From the NCBI RefSeq assembly GCF_042653545.1, contig NZ_JBHSIS010000008.1, positions 186,001 to 250,000 on the forward strand: 64,000 bases of DNA, written 5' to 3'. The position numbers and the translations under genes were made by a program. This DNA is from Actinophytocola glycyrrhizae. GTDB taxonomy: Bacteria; Actinomycetota; Actinomycetes; Mycobacteriales; Pseudonocardiaceae. How positions within the stretch are numbered: position 1 is the first letter of the stretch; each line of letters begins with the position of its first letter. The notes under the pieces are model-generated. The model was not told where the DNA came from, did no database searches, and saw only the letters and a program-made list of their open reading frames with translations. Positions 1 to 7,735 of the stretch are shown piece after piece.

Positions 1-561
1 CGGCCTTTGCGCGAGCGCAAGGAGATCCTGCGCACCGCGTTCCGCTTCGACGGGCCGCTGCGTTACTCCGAGCACCTCGACGCCGACGGCGAGGCCTACT
101 ACCAGCACGCGTGTGACAGCGGCTGGGAAGGACTGATCGCCAAGCGTGCCGACTCCCCCTACGTCGGCGGGCGGTCCACCGACTGGCTCAAGTTCAAGTG
201 CGTGCGCGGCCAGGAGTTCGTGGTCGGCGGGTTCACCGAGCCGCAGGGCTCACGGGCCGGGTTCGGCGCGTTGATCGTCGGCTACCACGAGAACGGCGCG
301 CTGCGGTACGCGGGCAAGGTCGGCACCGGCTACGACCACGCGACACTGCGTGCGCTGCGGGTCCGCATGGACGGCATGGCGCAGGAGGCGTCGCCGTTCG
401 CCGATCCGGTGCCGGAGCCGACCGCGCACTGGATCCGGCCGGAACTGGTGGTGCACGTCGGGTTCAGCGAGTGGACCAGGGACGGCCGGCTGCGGCACCC
501 CCGTTTCGGCGGGCTGCGCACCGACAAGCCACCCGCCGAGGTCGTCCGCGAAACGCGCTGA
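1..561 (+). CDS. ligD: ATP-dependent DNA ligase, LigD-type (C-terminal part, cut by window edge)
   Basis: The reading frame is already open at base 1, so this is the 3' part of a gene that begins upstream; the internal TTG at 7 is unlikely to be the start. About 186 residues are visible. EGLIAKR (nucleotidyltransferase motif IV) and DWLKFKC (motif V lysines) are seen, followed by an OB-fold-like segment with a YAGKVGTGY motif and a WIRPELVVHVGFSEWT tail. These are characteristic of the ligase domain of LigD/LigC enzymes that seal breaks in Ku-dependent non-homologous end joining. Whether primase and nuclease domains are fused upstream cannot be seen. The family call is firm; the exact paralogue (LigC or LigD) is inferred. 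Confidence 0.88.
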   Translation, partial: RPLRERKEILRTAFRFDGPLRYSEHLDADGEAYYQHACDSGWEGLIAKRADSPYVGGRSTDWLKFKCVRGQEFVVGGFTEPQGSRAGFGALIVGYHENGALRYAGKVGTGYDHATLRALRVRMDGMAQEASPFADPVPEPTAHWIRPELVVHVGFSEWTRDGRLRHPRFGGLRTDKPPAEVVRETR

Positions 562-612
562 ACCACGTTTGCCGACGTCGGCGGGCGGTATCCCTCCCGA
601 GAGGTGATTTTG

Positions 613-1110
613 GTGCGCGAGTTCGACAAGGAAGGCCCTCGTGCGGAGGGCGCACCCGTCGTGTGGGCGGGCCGGGAGAGCGGTCCGGCACTGGTGGTGG
701 TCGACCCGGCAGGTGCCGCGCGGCACGACGAACTGCCCCCGACGTGGGACCGGCTCGCCGACCACTTCCAGGTGGCCTGGTGCCGGATCCCGGCGAGCAA
801 ACGGACCATCGAGGACGTCGAGGACGTGTTCGAGACGCTCGCGGAGCGGCGCGCGCCCGCGACGCTGGTGGCGAGCGGGCAGGCCTGTGAGTCGGCACTC
901 GCGCTGGCAGGCCAGTTCAGTGACGCCGTCACGTCCGTGCTGCTCGTCGACCCGCCGGCAGGTTCGGAAACGCTCGCGGACTCCGACATCGAGGTGCGGG
1001 TCGTGGCCCGCAGCCACCCCGGTCCCACCGACCGGATCGACGCGCCGCTGCCACTCGGTCACCCCGAGGTGGTCGCCGGCCTGATGACCGCGCTCGCGGG
1101 GATGAAGTGA
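613..1110 (+). CDS. Hypothetical protein, possible degenerate alpha/beta-hydrolase-like fold
   Basis: A 165-residue protein. The GTG at 613 is chosen because a GAGAGGTGA ribosome site lies just upstream; GTG 604 and TTG 610 overlap that site. The sequence has hydrolase-like strand/loop pieces (ALVVVDPAGA, ATLVASGQACESALALAGQF, SVLLVDPPAG), recalling a nucleophile elbow and strand order, but no clear GxSxG serine or catalytic triad. I do not recognise a named family. It starts about 50 bases after the ligase gene in the same direction and could be co-transcribed with it. No signal peptide or membrane segment is seen. Confidence 0.6.
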   Translation: MREFDKEGPRAEGAPVVWAGRESGPALVVVDPAGAARHDELPPTWDRLADHFQVAWCRIPASKRTIEDVEDVFETLAERRAPATLVASGQACESALALAGQFSDAVTSVLLVDPPAGSETLADSDIEVRVVARSHPGPTDRIDAPLPLGHPEVVAGLMTALAGMK

Positions 1111-1180
1111 CTTACCACCCGGAGTTCCTGGCATCCGCGCGTTGAACCCGGCACCGGGTGGGTACCCCAAGGCCATGGAC

Positions 1181-1537
1181 ATGACGAGACCCGGTCCTGT
1201 GCAGTGGGTCCGTTACGCATACGGCGCCAGGCTGCCCGACCGGTACCGCGAATGGGTACTGCACGACGCGACCGACCGCGGTTGGCTGGCGCGCTTCGCG
1301 CTCCGGGTGGCCGCGCAGACGCTGCCATGGCTGGTCGCCGTCTTCGTCGTGCTCGTGCTGTTCACGCCGCTGCCCGTCGGCTGGGTGCTTGGCGCGATCG
1401 CGATGGCGCTGGGGCTGAGCCTGTACTTCACGGTCACCAGCGCGGACGAGCTGACCGAGGCGCGGCTGGTCAAGCACGGCTACGCCCCGGGCACCGGCAA
1501 GAAACGCCGCAAGGACAAGCACGTTTCGCAGTGGTAG
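1181..1537 (+). CDS. DUF5313 family small membrane protein
   Basis: 118 residues. ATG 1181 is chosen because AAGG lies 8-9 bases upstream, whereas it is too close to ATG 1175. The N-terminus (TRPGPVQWVRYAYGARLP, then RYREWVLHD) is the signature I associate with DUF5313 proteins of mycobacteria and Pseudonocardiaceae. Two adjacent hydrophobic segments, about residues 45-65 and 70-90, predict a membrane hairpin. The tail is basic (KKRRKDKH), so it is probably cytoplasmic. Function is unknown in the family. Confidence 0.75.
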   Translation: MTRPGPVQWVRYAYGARLPDRYREWVLHDATDRGWLARFALRVAAQTLPWLVAVFVVLVLFTPLPVGWVLGAIAMALGLSLYFTVTSADELTEARLVKHGYAPGTGKKRRKDKHVSQW

Positions 1538-1581
1538 GACGTGGAACGTCTTTCCATGACGCGATCGAAGGAGGAGAAACA

Positions 1582-2229
1582 GTGACCACCATCGAAAAGT
1601 CGGTGGATGTGCAGGCTCCCGTGCGGACCGCGTACAACCAGTGGACGCAGTTCGAGTCGTTCCCGGAGTTCATGGAGGGCGTGGACCGGATCGACCAGAC
1701 CACGCCGACGAGAACCCACTGGAAGACCACGATCGGCGGCGTCTCCCGTGAGTTCGACGCCGAGATCACCGAGCAGCACCCGGACGAGCGGGTGGCATGG
1801 CGATCGGTCAGCGGCCCTGGCCACTCCGGCGTCGTGACGTTCCACCGCCTCGACGACAACACCACCCGGGTGCACCTGCAGATGGAGTACGAACCCGAGA
1901 GCCTGACCGAGAAGGCGGGCGCCGCGCTCGGCGTGGTCGGCCACCGCGTCCAGGGCGACCTCGGCCGGTTCAAGGAGTTCATCGAGCACCGCGGCGGCGA
2001 GACCGGCGCGTGGCGCGGTGAGGTCGACCGGTCGCCGCAGCAGGGTGACACGCGCATGGCCCCCAGGGGCGGCAGCCCCGCCCAGAGCGTGCCGCCGCAG
2101 GGCGACCCGGACTTCGCCGCCGAGCACACGAGTCCGACGTTCGCGGACGAGCCCGCGCCGGAAGCCCCGGACGAGTCGGTGCCGAACAACCCGGCCGGCA
2201 TGGACCGCACCCGCCGCAACCCGCTCTGA
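1582..2229 (+). CDS. SRPBCC (polyketide cyclase/START-like) family protein
   Basis: 215 residues. GTG 1582 follows a strong AAGGAGGAG at about 1568. Residues 1-140 form a typical SRPBCC fold: KSVDVQAPVRTAYNQWTQFESFPEFMEGV at the start, a conserved R(E)FDAEITEQHPDERVAWRS middle, and a long final helix (GDLGRFKEFIEH). Such folds bind hydrophobic ligands. The last 60 residues are low-complexity, rich in Pro, Asp and Glu, with no recognised domain. The ligand is unknown. Neighbouring genes on the same strand are unrelated in function, so context gives no pathway. Confidence 0.8.
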   Translation: MTTIEKSVDVQAPVRTAYNQWTQFESFPEFMEGVDRIDQTTPTRTHWKTTIGGVSREFDAEITEQHPDERVAWRSVSGPGHSGVVTFHRLDDNTTRVHLQMEYEPESLTEKAGAALGVVGHRVQGDLGRFKEFIEHRGGETGAWRGEVDRSPQQGDTRMAPRGGSPAQSVPPQGDPDFAAEHTSPTFADEPAPEAPDESVPNNPAGMDRTRRNPL

Positions 2230-2292
2230 GGCGACAGCGAACCCCGCACGGCGGCGCGATGAGTTTCGCGCCGCCGTGCGGTCTGTCCAGGT

Positions 2293-3072
2293 ATGAACCT
2301 GCCGAGGATCGTGCACCGCGAGGAGTGGCTCGAAGCCCGCAAGGAGCTCCTGGCCAGGGAGAAGGCGCTGACGAAGGCCCGCGACGAGCTGTCCGCGGCG
2401 CGGCGGCGGCTGCCGATGGTGCCGGTCGAGAAGGAGTACGTGTTCGCGGGCCCGGACGGGTCCGCGACGCTGCTCGACCTGTTCGACGGCCGTCGTCAGC
2501 TGATCGTCGACCACATGATGTGGGCCTACGACATCGCCGAGGACGGCACCGAGGTGCCGCGCGACACGGGCTGCCCGAGCTGCTCGGCACATGCCGACAA
2601 CATCGGCCACCTCGTGCACCTGCACCAGCGGGACACGTCGTTCGCCGCGGTGTCGCGGGCGCCCTACGCGAAGATCGGCCCGTTCCGGGAGCGGATGGGG
2701 TGGACGTTCCCGTGGTACTCGTCGCACGGCAGCGACTTCAACCACGACTTCCACGTGACGGTGGACGAACGCGTCCGGCCGGTGCTGCTGAACTACCGGA
2801 CCGTCGACGAGCTGGCGGCGCACGGTTTCGAGTGGTCACCCGCCCGGCGCGGCGACTACCCGGGGATGTCGGCGTTCCTGCGCGACGGTGACCGGGTGTT
2901 CCACACGTACTCGACGTTCGCGCGCGGGCTGGAACAGGTCGGCGGCACCCTCTACTACCTCGACCTGACGGCGCTGGGCCGGCAGGAACCGTGGGAGGAA
3001 CCGGAAGGCCGGGCCACCGCGTTCGGCGCGAAGGCGGGCAGCCCCGACCTCCGCTTCCACGATGAGTACTGA
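2293..3072 (+). CDS. DUF899 family thioredoxin-like protein
   Basis: 259 residues. The N-terminal helix (REEWLEARKELLAREKALTKARDELSAARRRLP) and the following EYVF..PDG.ATLLDLFDGR segment are diagnostic of DUF899, a thioredoxin-fold family. The GCPSCSAHAD segment carries a CxxC where a redox pair would sit, and WTFPWYSSHGSDFNHDFHV is the other family hallmark. The length is normal. The substrate is not known for the family. It ends 8 bases from the stop of the convergent regulator gene. Confidence 0.88.
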   Translation: MNLPRIVHREEWLEARKELLAREKALTKARDELSAARRRLPMVPVEKEYVFAGPDGSATLLDLFDGRRQLIVDHMMWAYDIAEDGTEVPRDTGCPSCSAHADNIGHLVHLHQRDTSFAAVSRAPYAKIGPFRERMGWTFPWYSSHGSDFNHDFHVTVDERVRPVLLNYRTVDELAAHGFEWSPARRGDYPGMSAFLRDGDRVFHTYSTFARGLEQVGGTLYYLDLTALGRQEPWEEPEGRATAFGAKAGSPDLRFHDEY

Positions 3073-3080
3073 GCGGGGAA

Positions 3081-3782
3081 TCAGCCGCGGCACTCCTTGC
3101 GCAGGTAGTGGCTGAGCTGAGCGGCCGCGTCGAGCATGGCGAGGCCCTGCGCGGTGAGCTTCCGCTGCCAGTCCTCGAGCGCGCCGACCAGTGCGCCGGT
3201 GCCGCCGGCCGTCCTGATCTGCCGGACCACGGTGGCGATGTGGTCCAGCAGGTAGCCGCCGCGGCGGAGGAGGTGGGCGAGTTCCGCGTCGCGGAGGTCG
3301 CTCGCGTCGTAGACGCGGTAGCCGGTGGCGGGGTCGCGTGCGGGGGTGAGGATGCCGACGTCCTCCCACTTGCGCAGGGTGGCCGCGGTGACCCGGAGCC
3401 GGCGTGCGAGCTCGCCGATGGTCCGGGTGCCCGCCGGCTCCTCCCGCGCGCCGTCCGCCTCCGCCGTCAGGTGGCCCACCGCTTCGCGCACCGCGTCGAG
3501 GGTGCCCCGGTCGCGGAGCAACTGGCCGTGGCCGCGGTCGACGACCAGCAGGGCGTCGTCGAGCCGGTCGTCGTGGACCGCGGTCATGATCCGGCCGCCC
3601 GCCTTGTACCCGTGGGCCGACACGAGGGCAAGGTAGGCGCGGAGCGCTGCCGCGTGCACCTCGGTGTAGACCCGGTAGCCGCTCGGGGTGCGCACGGCGG
3701 GCGGGATGAACCCCTCCCGCTCGTAGTTGCGGACCGCCTGGGTCGAGATGCCGTGCTCGCGCGCGAGGTCAGCTGTACGCAT
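3081..3782 (-). CDS. TioE-like MerR-family transcriptional regulator (two MerR domains)
   Basis: 233 residues from ATG 3782 (MRTADLAREHG). A longer in-frame start exists but its extra residues look like non-coding arginine-rich sequence. Two MerR-type helix-turn-helix modules are visible: residues ~3-70 (TADLAREHGISTQAVRNYEREGFIPP, SGYRVY) and ~122-190 (TIGELARRLRVTAATLRKWEDVGILTP, TGYRVY). The duplicated layout matches TioE-type regulators. The gene is divergent from an erythromycin-esterase-like gene with only about 80 bases between them, so control of that gene, and of itself, is the natural inference. Confidence 0.85.
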   Translation of the reverse strand: MRTADLAREHGISTQAVRNYEREGFIPPAVRTPSGYRVYTEVHAAALRAYLALVSAHGYKAGGRIMTAVHDDRLDDALLVVDRGHGQLLRDRGTLDAVREAVGHLTAEADGAREEPAGTRTIGELARRLRVTAATLRKWEDVGILTPARDPATGYRVYDASDLRDAELAHLLRRGGYLLDHIATVVRQIRTAGGTGALVGALEDWQRKLTAQGLAMLDAAAQLSHYLRKECRG

Positions 3783-3848
3783 CGGTTGAGACTTTACCGC
3801 GCCCCACCACCGGAATCGACGTCGAAGTCCACATCGATCCTTCAACGA

Positions 3849-3854
3849 TACGAT
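3849..3854 (+). promoter_or_regulatory. Putative -10 box (TACGAT) for leaderless esterase transcript
   Basis: TACGAT lies 8 bases before ATG 3863, the spacing expected if transcription starts at the start codon. Upstream, GAAG (3824) and CTTC (3840) form a 12-base-spaced dyad centred on ATCGAT, in the region where a MerR-type regulator would bind; no good -35 box is seen. Inference only. Confidence 0.4.
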
Positions 3855-3862
3855 TCATGCAC

Positions 3863-4930
3863 ATGAGTCAGGACATTCACGATCTCGTCACCCCGTCATG
3901 TCACCTGCTGGCCTTCGGTGAGCCGACCCACCTGGACCCGGCGTTCGCCTGGATCCGCAACGACCTGTTCGGCCGGCTGGTCGAGCACGGCTTCCGGTCG
4001 ATCGCCATCGAGAGCGACCGGGTGGCCGCGCTCGCCGTGAACGACTTCGTCCAGGAGGGCGTCGGCACCCTCGACGCCGCGATGGGCCACGGCTTCTCCC
4101 ACGGCTTCGGCGACCACGACGCCAACCGGCGACTGGTCACCTGGATGCGTGAGCACAACGAGAGCAGGCCACCGGAGGACCGGCTGTCGTTCCACGGCTT
4201 CGACGGCGCCATGGAGACGATGAGCGCCCCCAGCCCGCGGCCCTACCTCGAACACGCGGCCACCTACCTGGCGGTCGATGCCGGCTTCGCGGGCCTCGCC
4301 GGCGATGACGAACAGTGGAGCCGCACCGAGGCGGTCATGGACCCGGCGAAGTCGGTCGGCGCCACGGCTGAGGCCGAACGGCTGCGCGCGGTCGCCGACG
4401 ACATGCTCACCTCGCTCTACGCCCGCGCACCGGAACTGGTCGCCGCGACCTCACGTGCCGAATGGCTCAGGGCCAGGACACACCTCACCACCGGTCTCGG
4501 CCTGCTGCGCTACCACAGGCAGGCGGCACAGGACCTCGCGCCGGGTGCCCGGTGGACCCGCATGTGCGCCACCAGGGATTCGCTCATGGCACAGAACCTC
4601 CTCGACATCCGCGCCACCGAGGACCGCCGCGGCGCGACACTGGTGTTCGCGCACAACGCCCACCTGCAGCGAAACCGGAGCCACCTGCGGATGGGAGACA
4701 TGGACATCGACTGGTTCTCCGCGGGCGCCATCGTGGCGTCCCTGGTCGGCGACCGGTACACCTTCGTCGCCGGCAGCCTCCGCGAACCAGAAGCAGACAC
4801 CCGCGAAGACCGGATCACCGGCTGGGACCTGACCACCGACCGCACCCACGCCGACCCCACCCTCGCCGACGCGGACGCGGTCCTGCACGTCAGCGCCGAC
4901 GTCGCGCAAGCCGGTTCGCCGTCGCGATGA
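3863..4930 (+). CDS. Erythromycin esterase family protein
   Basis: 355 residues from ATG 3863 (MSQDIHDLV); ATG 3857 is an alternative two codons earlier. Counting from 3857, family motifs are GEPTH (Glu22, His25), IAIESDR (Glu52) and FAHNAHLQRN (His266, His269). These correspond to the catalytic His/Glu sets of EreA/EreB-type esterases, which open macrolide lactone rings by hydrolysis. The length is somewhat shorter than EreB. Many chromosomal members do not act on erythromycin, so the substrate is uncertain. A divergent TioE-like MerR regulator suggests drug-induced expression. Confidence 0.85.
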   Translation: MSQDIHDLVTPSCHLLAFGEPTHLDPAFAWIRNDLFGRLVEHGFRSIAIESDRVAALAVNDFVQEGVGTLDAAMGHGFSHGFGDHDANRRLVTWMREHNESRPPEDRLSFHGFDGAMETMSAPSPRPYLEHAATYLAVDAGFAGLAGDDEQWSRTEAVMDPAKSVGATAEAERLRAVADDMLTSLYARAPELVAATSRAEWLRARTHLTTGLGLLRYHRQAAQDLAPGARWTRMCATRDSLMAQNLLDIRATEDRRGATLVFAHNAHLQRNRSHLRMGDMDIDWFSAGAIVASLVGDRYTFVAGSLREPEADTREDRITGWDLTTDRTHADPTLADADAVLHVSADVAQAGSPSR

Positions 4931-4972
4931 GCACCGCGACGGTAACCGGGAACCGGCGGATGGTTGTTCCTT

Positions 4973-5575
4973 TCACGGCAAGCGGTTGAGGGAGAGGAGG
5001 GCCGCGGGCTCGGCCGGGTCGGCAGGCAGCCGGATCTCGGTGAGCGCCGCGTTCTCCAGCAGGGGAAACACATGGCGGTAGCGGGCCACCGGGAGTCCCA
5101 TGAGGACACACAGGCCGATGCGGAACAGGCTGCTGTGCGCGACGACGAGGACCGTGCCGTCGTGCTCCGCGTCGACCTCGCGCAGAGCTGCCGCGCACCG
5201 CTCCCCCGCGGACCGCAGCGGTTCGGCGTTCGGGAACCGGTTCGCCTCGGGATCCTCGCGGAAGCAGCGGACCGCCTCGGGGTCCATTTCGGACAGCGTG
5301 TGGCCCTCGAGGTCACCGAAGTCGACCTCACGCAGATCCGGCCGCAGGCGCAGCGGCAGCCCCAGTGCCGCCGCGGCGGGCGTGGCCGTGGTGACGGCAC
5401 GCCGCTGCGGCGAGCTGACCACGACGCCGACCCCCAGCCCGACCGCCGCCTTGCCGAGTTGCTCGGCCTGCCGCAGCCCCAGGTCGGTCAGCTCGGGCTC
5501 GCTGCGCCCGCCTGCGTAGCGGTTTTCCCCGTGCCACACGGTTTCCGCGTGGCGGGCGAGTAACAGACGACTCAC
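4973..5575 (-). CDS. Histidine phosphatase family (phosphoglycerate mutase-like) protein
   Basis: 200 residues. GTG 5575 is chosen since GAGGAG lies 5-6 bases upstream, and the protein then begins directly at the fold (VSRLLLARHAETVW). RHAET holds the phosphorylated histidine; VVSSPQRRAVTTA, LREVDFGDLEG and VLVVAHSSLFRI are the other conserved blocks, the latter with the second catalytic His. This is the small broad-specificity phosphatase branch (CobC/GpmB-like). The substrate is unknown. The start codon and ribosome site belong to the end of an approximately 80-bp dispersed repeat. Confidence 0.85.
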   Translation of the reverse strand: MSRLLLARHAETVWHGENRYAGGRSEPELTDLGLRQAEQLGKAAVGLGVGVVVSSPQRRAVTTATPAAAALGLPLRLRPDLREVDFGDLEGHTLSEMDPEAVRCFREDPEANRFPNAEPLRSAGERCAAALREVDAEHDGTVLVVAHSSLFRIGLCVLMGLPVARYRHVFPLLENAALTEIRLPADPAEPAALLSLNRLP

Positions 5576-5652
5576 GACCGCTCCTCGCAGACGCCAGGTG
5601 GCCGCTCGCGGCCGCCCTGTTTCCGATCGTTCGCTCCGCGGGCTCTGCTCAC
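5573..5652 (-). repeat. Dispersed ~80-bp repeat, copy A (ends at SD and start codon)
   Basis: On the minus strand this runs from GTGAGCAGAG through GCGGAGCGAAC, ACAGGGCG, CCGCGAGCGGC and TGCGAG to the GTG start of the phosphatase. The same words occur in the same order and spacing at 43263-43346 upstream of a response regulator. Roughly four of five bases match over the first 50 positions with a single-base indel. I infer a short mobile or recombining element that supplies a translation start context. Confidence 0.6.
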
Positions 5653-5752
5653 GACAACACCTCGGGATTCGCAGTGTGGGGTGGTCCGCCGGCCGGCGGG
5701 CGGACCGCTTCCACGCCGACCATACGGGCGGCGACAGCCCGGCTCGCGCGGG

Positions 5753-5758
5753 TACGGT
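5753..5758 (+). promoter_or_regulatory. Putative -10 box (TACGGT), leaderless
   Basis: TACGGT is followed by 7 bases and the ATG at 5766, with no Shine-Dalgarno sequence. This is the usual actinobacterial leaderless arrangement. Confidence 0.45.
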
Positions 5759-5765
5759 AACGGCC

Positions 5766-6257
5766 ATGGCCTGGTTGCCCGACGACTTCTCGCACCCCAC
5801 CTGTGTGCCGGTGTTCGACGGTTTCCACCTGCGGCCGATCCGGGCGTCCGACACCGAGATCGACTACCCGGCGGTGATGGGCTCGCAGCAACGCCTGTGG
5901 GACATCTTCGGCCCGGCGTGGGGCTGGCCGCCGACCACGATGACCATCGAGGAGGACCAGACCGACCTGGCCAGGCACGAACGCGAGATCGAGGCGCACC
6001 AGTCGTTCAACTACGCCCTGCTGAACCTCGACGAGACCGCGCTGTTCGGGTGCGTCTACATCGACCCGCCGGAGCGGGCCGGAGCGGACGCGGAGATCAG
6101 CTGGTGGGTGGTCGACGAGAAGGTGGGCACACCGCTGGAGGACGCGCTCGACCTGCTGGTGCCGAGATGGATCGCGCGGGTCTGGCCGTTCGAGAGGCCC
6201 AGGTACCCCGGCCGGGACCTCAGTTGGCAGGAGTGGCTGGCCCTACCCGGGGCCTGA
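5766..6257 (+). CDS. GNAT-like N-acetyltransferase family protein
   Basis: 163 residues from ATG 5766. The N-terminus FDGFHLRPIRASDTEIDYPAVMGSQQRLW and the central FNYALLNLDETALFGCVYIDPPERAGADAEISWWVVDE read like the beta strands of a GNAT fold, with WWVVDE matching the strand before the acetyl-CoA loop; the Q/RxxGxG/A pyrophosphate loop itself is replaced by KVGTPLE, so activity is uncertain. No ribosome site precedes it; a leaderless promoter is likely. Divergent from the histidine phosphatase gene. Confidence 0.65.
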   Translation: MAWLPDDFSHPTCVPVFDGFHLRPIRASDTEIDYPAVMGSQQRLWDIFGPAWGWPPTTMTIEEDQTDLARHEREIEAHQSFNYALLNLDETALFGCVYIDPPERAGADAEISWWVVDEKVGTPLEDALDLLVPRWIARVWPFERPRYPGRDLSWQEWLALPGA

Positions 6258-6258
6258 C

Positions 6259-6303
6259 CCCTTACCCGGGGGCGGCGAGCCCCCTCAGCGGCCGAGGTAA
6301 GGG
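6259..6303. terminator. Nested hairpin after the GNAT gene
   Basis: Outer arms CCCTTACC (6259-6266) and GGTAAGGG (6296-6303) enclose an inner GGGGGC/GCCCCC hairpin (6268-6284). It lies just after the GNAT stop and probably ends transcription; there is no T-run, as is common in this group. Confidence 0.5.
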
Positions 6304-6352
6304 CTGTTGGTACGTGATCGTCCGATGCCGGGGTCCCGGCCTCAGGACGAAG

Positions 6353-6379
6353 TTCTCCTTGTCACCGAAACAAGGAGAA
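6353..6379 (+). promoter_or_regulatory. Hairpin that buries the ribosome site of the next small gene
   Basis: TTCTCCTTG (6353-6361) and CAAGGAGAA (6371-6379) form a perfect 9-bp stem with a 9-base loop. The AAGGAG ribosome site (6372-6377) of the gene starting at 6385 is entirely inside the stem. This would limit translation unless the helix is opened, for example by temperature, a protein or an RNA. Confidence 0.55.
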
Positions 6380-6384
6380 ACGAC

Positions 6385-6555
6385 ATGTTCACCACGCAGG
6401 AAGCCATCTCCGCCGAGATCAGCTACCGCATGGAGCTGGCAGGCGACGCGGCACTGCGGGCGCGGGTCCGGCGCCCGTCGCTGCTGCGCCGCCTGCTGAC
6501 GAAGGCGCCGGGGGCGCCGAAGGTGGTCGCGCGGGCAACGCCGCTGTCCGTGTGA
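6385..6555 (+). CDS. Small basic protein of unknown function (56 aa)
   Basis: ATG 6385 has an AAGGAG ribosome site 7 bases upstream. The protein begins MFTTQEAISAEISYRMELAG and ends in a basic stretch (RARVRRPSLLRRLLTKAPGAPK). No membrane segment or cysteine is seen. I do not recognise a family. The clear ribosome site, and the hairpin sequestering it, argue that it is real and translationally controlled. Stop 6555 is 21 bases before the endonuclease V start. Confidence 0.65.
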   Translation: MFTTQEAISAEISYRMELAGDAALRARVRRPSLLRRLLTKAPGAPKVVARATPLSV

Positions 6556-6563
6556 CCACCCGC

Positions 6564-6569
6564 TATCGT
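6564..6569 (+). promoter_or_regulatory. Putative -10 box (TATCGT), leaderless
   Basis: TATCGT lies 7 bases before the GTG start at 6577 of the endonuclease V gene; no Shine-Dalgarno sequence is present, consistent with a leaderless transcript. Confidence 0.45.
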
Positions 6570-6576
6570 CGCCCGG

Positions 6577-7248
6577 GTGCTGGTTCCGTCGACGGTCGAG
6601 GAGGCCGTCACGCTGCAGTCCACGCTGGCGGCCGCCGTGGTCCGCACCCCGCCGCCGGGCTTCGCGCCCCGCACGGCGGCCGGCCTGGACGTGGCGTACG
6701 CGGTCGGCTCCGAGCTGGTCGCGGCCGCCGTCGTGACGGTCGACATCGCGACGGGCGAGGTGCTGGAGTCGGCGACCGAGGTCGGTACGGCGGCCTTCCC
6801 GTACGTGCCCGGCCTGTTCGCGTTCCGTGAGCTGCCCGCGCTGCTCACCGCGCTGGGCCGCCTGCGCACGACACCCGACCTGCTGGTCGCGGACGGCCAC
6901 GGCCTCGCCCACCCCCGCCGCTTCGGCCTCGCCTGCCACCTCGGGGTGGCGACCGGTCTCCCCACGATCGGCGTTGCGAAGACCCCGATGGCCGACTACC
7001 CGCCACCGGCCGACACCCGGGGCGCGACCAGCCCGCTGCGCGACGGCGACGACGAGGTGGGCGCGGCGCTGCGCACCCGGCCGGGGGTGAAACCGGTTTT
7101 CGTCTCGGTCGGCCACCGGATCGACCTGGCCACGGCGTGCGCACAGGTGCTGGCGCTGGCCAGGCGCTACCGCCTCCCCGAAACCACCCGCCAGGCCGAC
7201 CACCTGTCCCGCCAGGTCCTGAAGGACTCGCGGGGTGAACTGCGTTAA
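6577..7248 (+). CDS. nfi: Endonuclease V (deoxyinosine 3'-endonuclease)
   Basis: 223 residues, normal length. It nicks DNA 3' to deoxyinosine and so starts repair of deaminated adenine. Family motifs in order: GLDVAYA (metal ligand Asp38), YVPGLFAFRE (Tyr76 wedge region, Glu85), VADGHGLAHPRRFGLACHLG (Asp106), and GVAKTP. These match the Asp/Glu/Asp triad of E. coli Nfi. The GTG start is supported by the motif-rich N-terminus and a leaderless promoter. Neighbours are not repair genes. Confidence 0.93.
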   Translation: MLVPSTVEEAVTLQSTLAAAVVRTPPPGFAPRTAAGLDVAYAVGSELVAAAVVTVDIATGEVLESATEVGTAAFPYVPGLFAFRELPALLTALGRLRTTPDLLVADGHGLAHPRRFGLACHLGVATGLPTIGVAKTPMADYPPPADTRGATSPLRDGDDEVGAALRTRPGVKPVFVSVGHRIDLATACAQVLALARRYRLPETTRQADHLSRQVLKDSRGELR

Positions 7249-7384
7249 CTCTTTGTGTCTCCCGTCATTCCTTCGGGTTCCGGGTCTGTGTTCTCGGGTT
7301 CAAGAGTGCGAGGATCGGGGCACTCAGGGTTCGCCGCGGGACTGCAGGAGCCCCCGGCGACGCCTGACCAGCTGGAGGGTCGCG

Positions 7385-7723
7385 GTGACCAAGCAACAGT
7401 TGTCCGTGCAGTCCCCAAGACATGTCCCACCCGTCAGGAAACGCCCGACGCCGGTCCCCGGGGAGCGCCTGCGGCGTGCCGTGGACGTCGTGCTCACCGG
7501 GCTCAACGCGGGCGACGCCGACCTCGTCCGCCTCGACGACGTCCTGCGCACCGCGCTGGCGTGGACCGCGGCAGCGGGTGACACCTGCCGGATCGCACCC
7601 GCCGTGCGCCAGGTGCGGGACGCCCGCATCGGCCTGCGCCACGGCGACGCCGAACATGCCAGGTCGGCGCTGGCCGCCGCCCGCGACGGCATGCACGTCG
7701 TGCCGAGACAGCGCATGCGCTGA
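7385..7723 (+). CDS. Hypothetical small protein (112 aa)
   Basis: GTG 7385 has GGAGGG 5 bases upstream. Residues 25-110 look like an alpha-helical bundle (GERLRRAVDVVLTGLNAGDADLVRLDDVLRTALAWT, then AVRQVRDARIGLRHGDAEHARSALAAARDGM). The N-terminus is basic and disordered. No family recognised. It ends 12 bases before malQ in the same direction and could be co-transcribed with the glucan genes. Confidence 0.6.
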   Translation: MTKQQLSVQSPRHVPPVRKRPTPVPGERLRRAVDVVLTGLNAGDADLVRLDDVLRTALAWTAAAGDTCRIAPAVRQVRDARIGLRHGDAEHARSALAAARDGMHVVPRQRMR

Positions 7724-7735
7724 CATCCTTACCGG

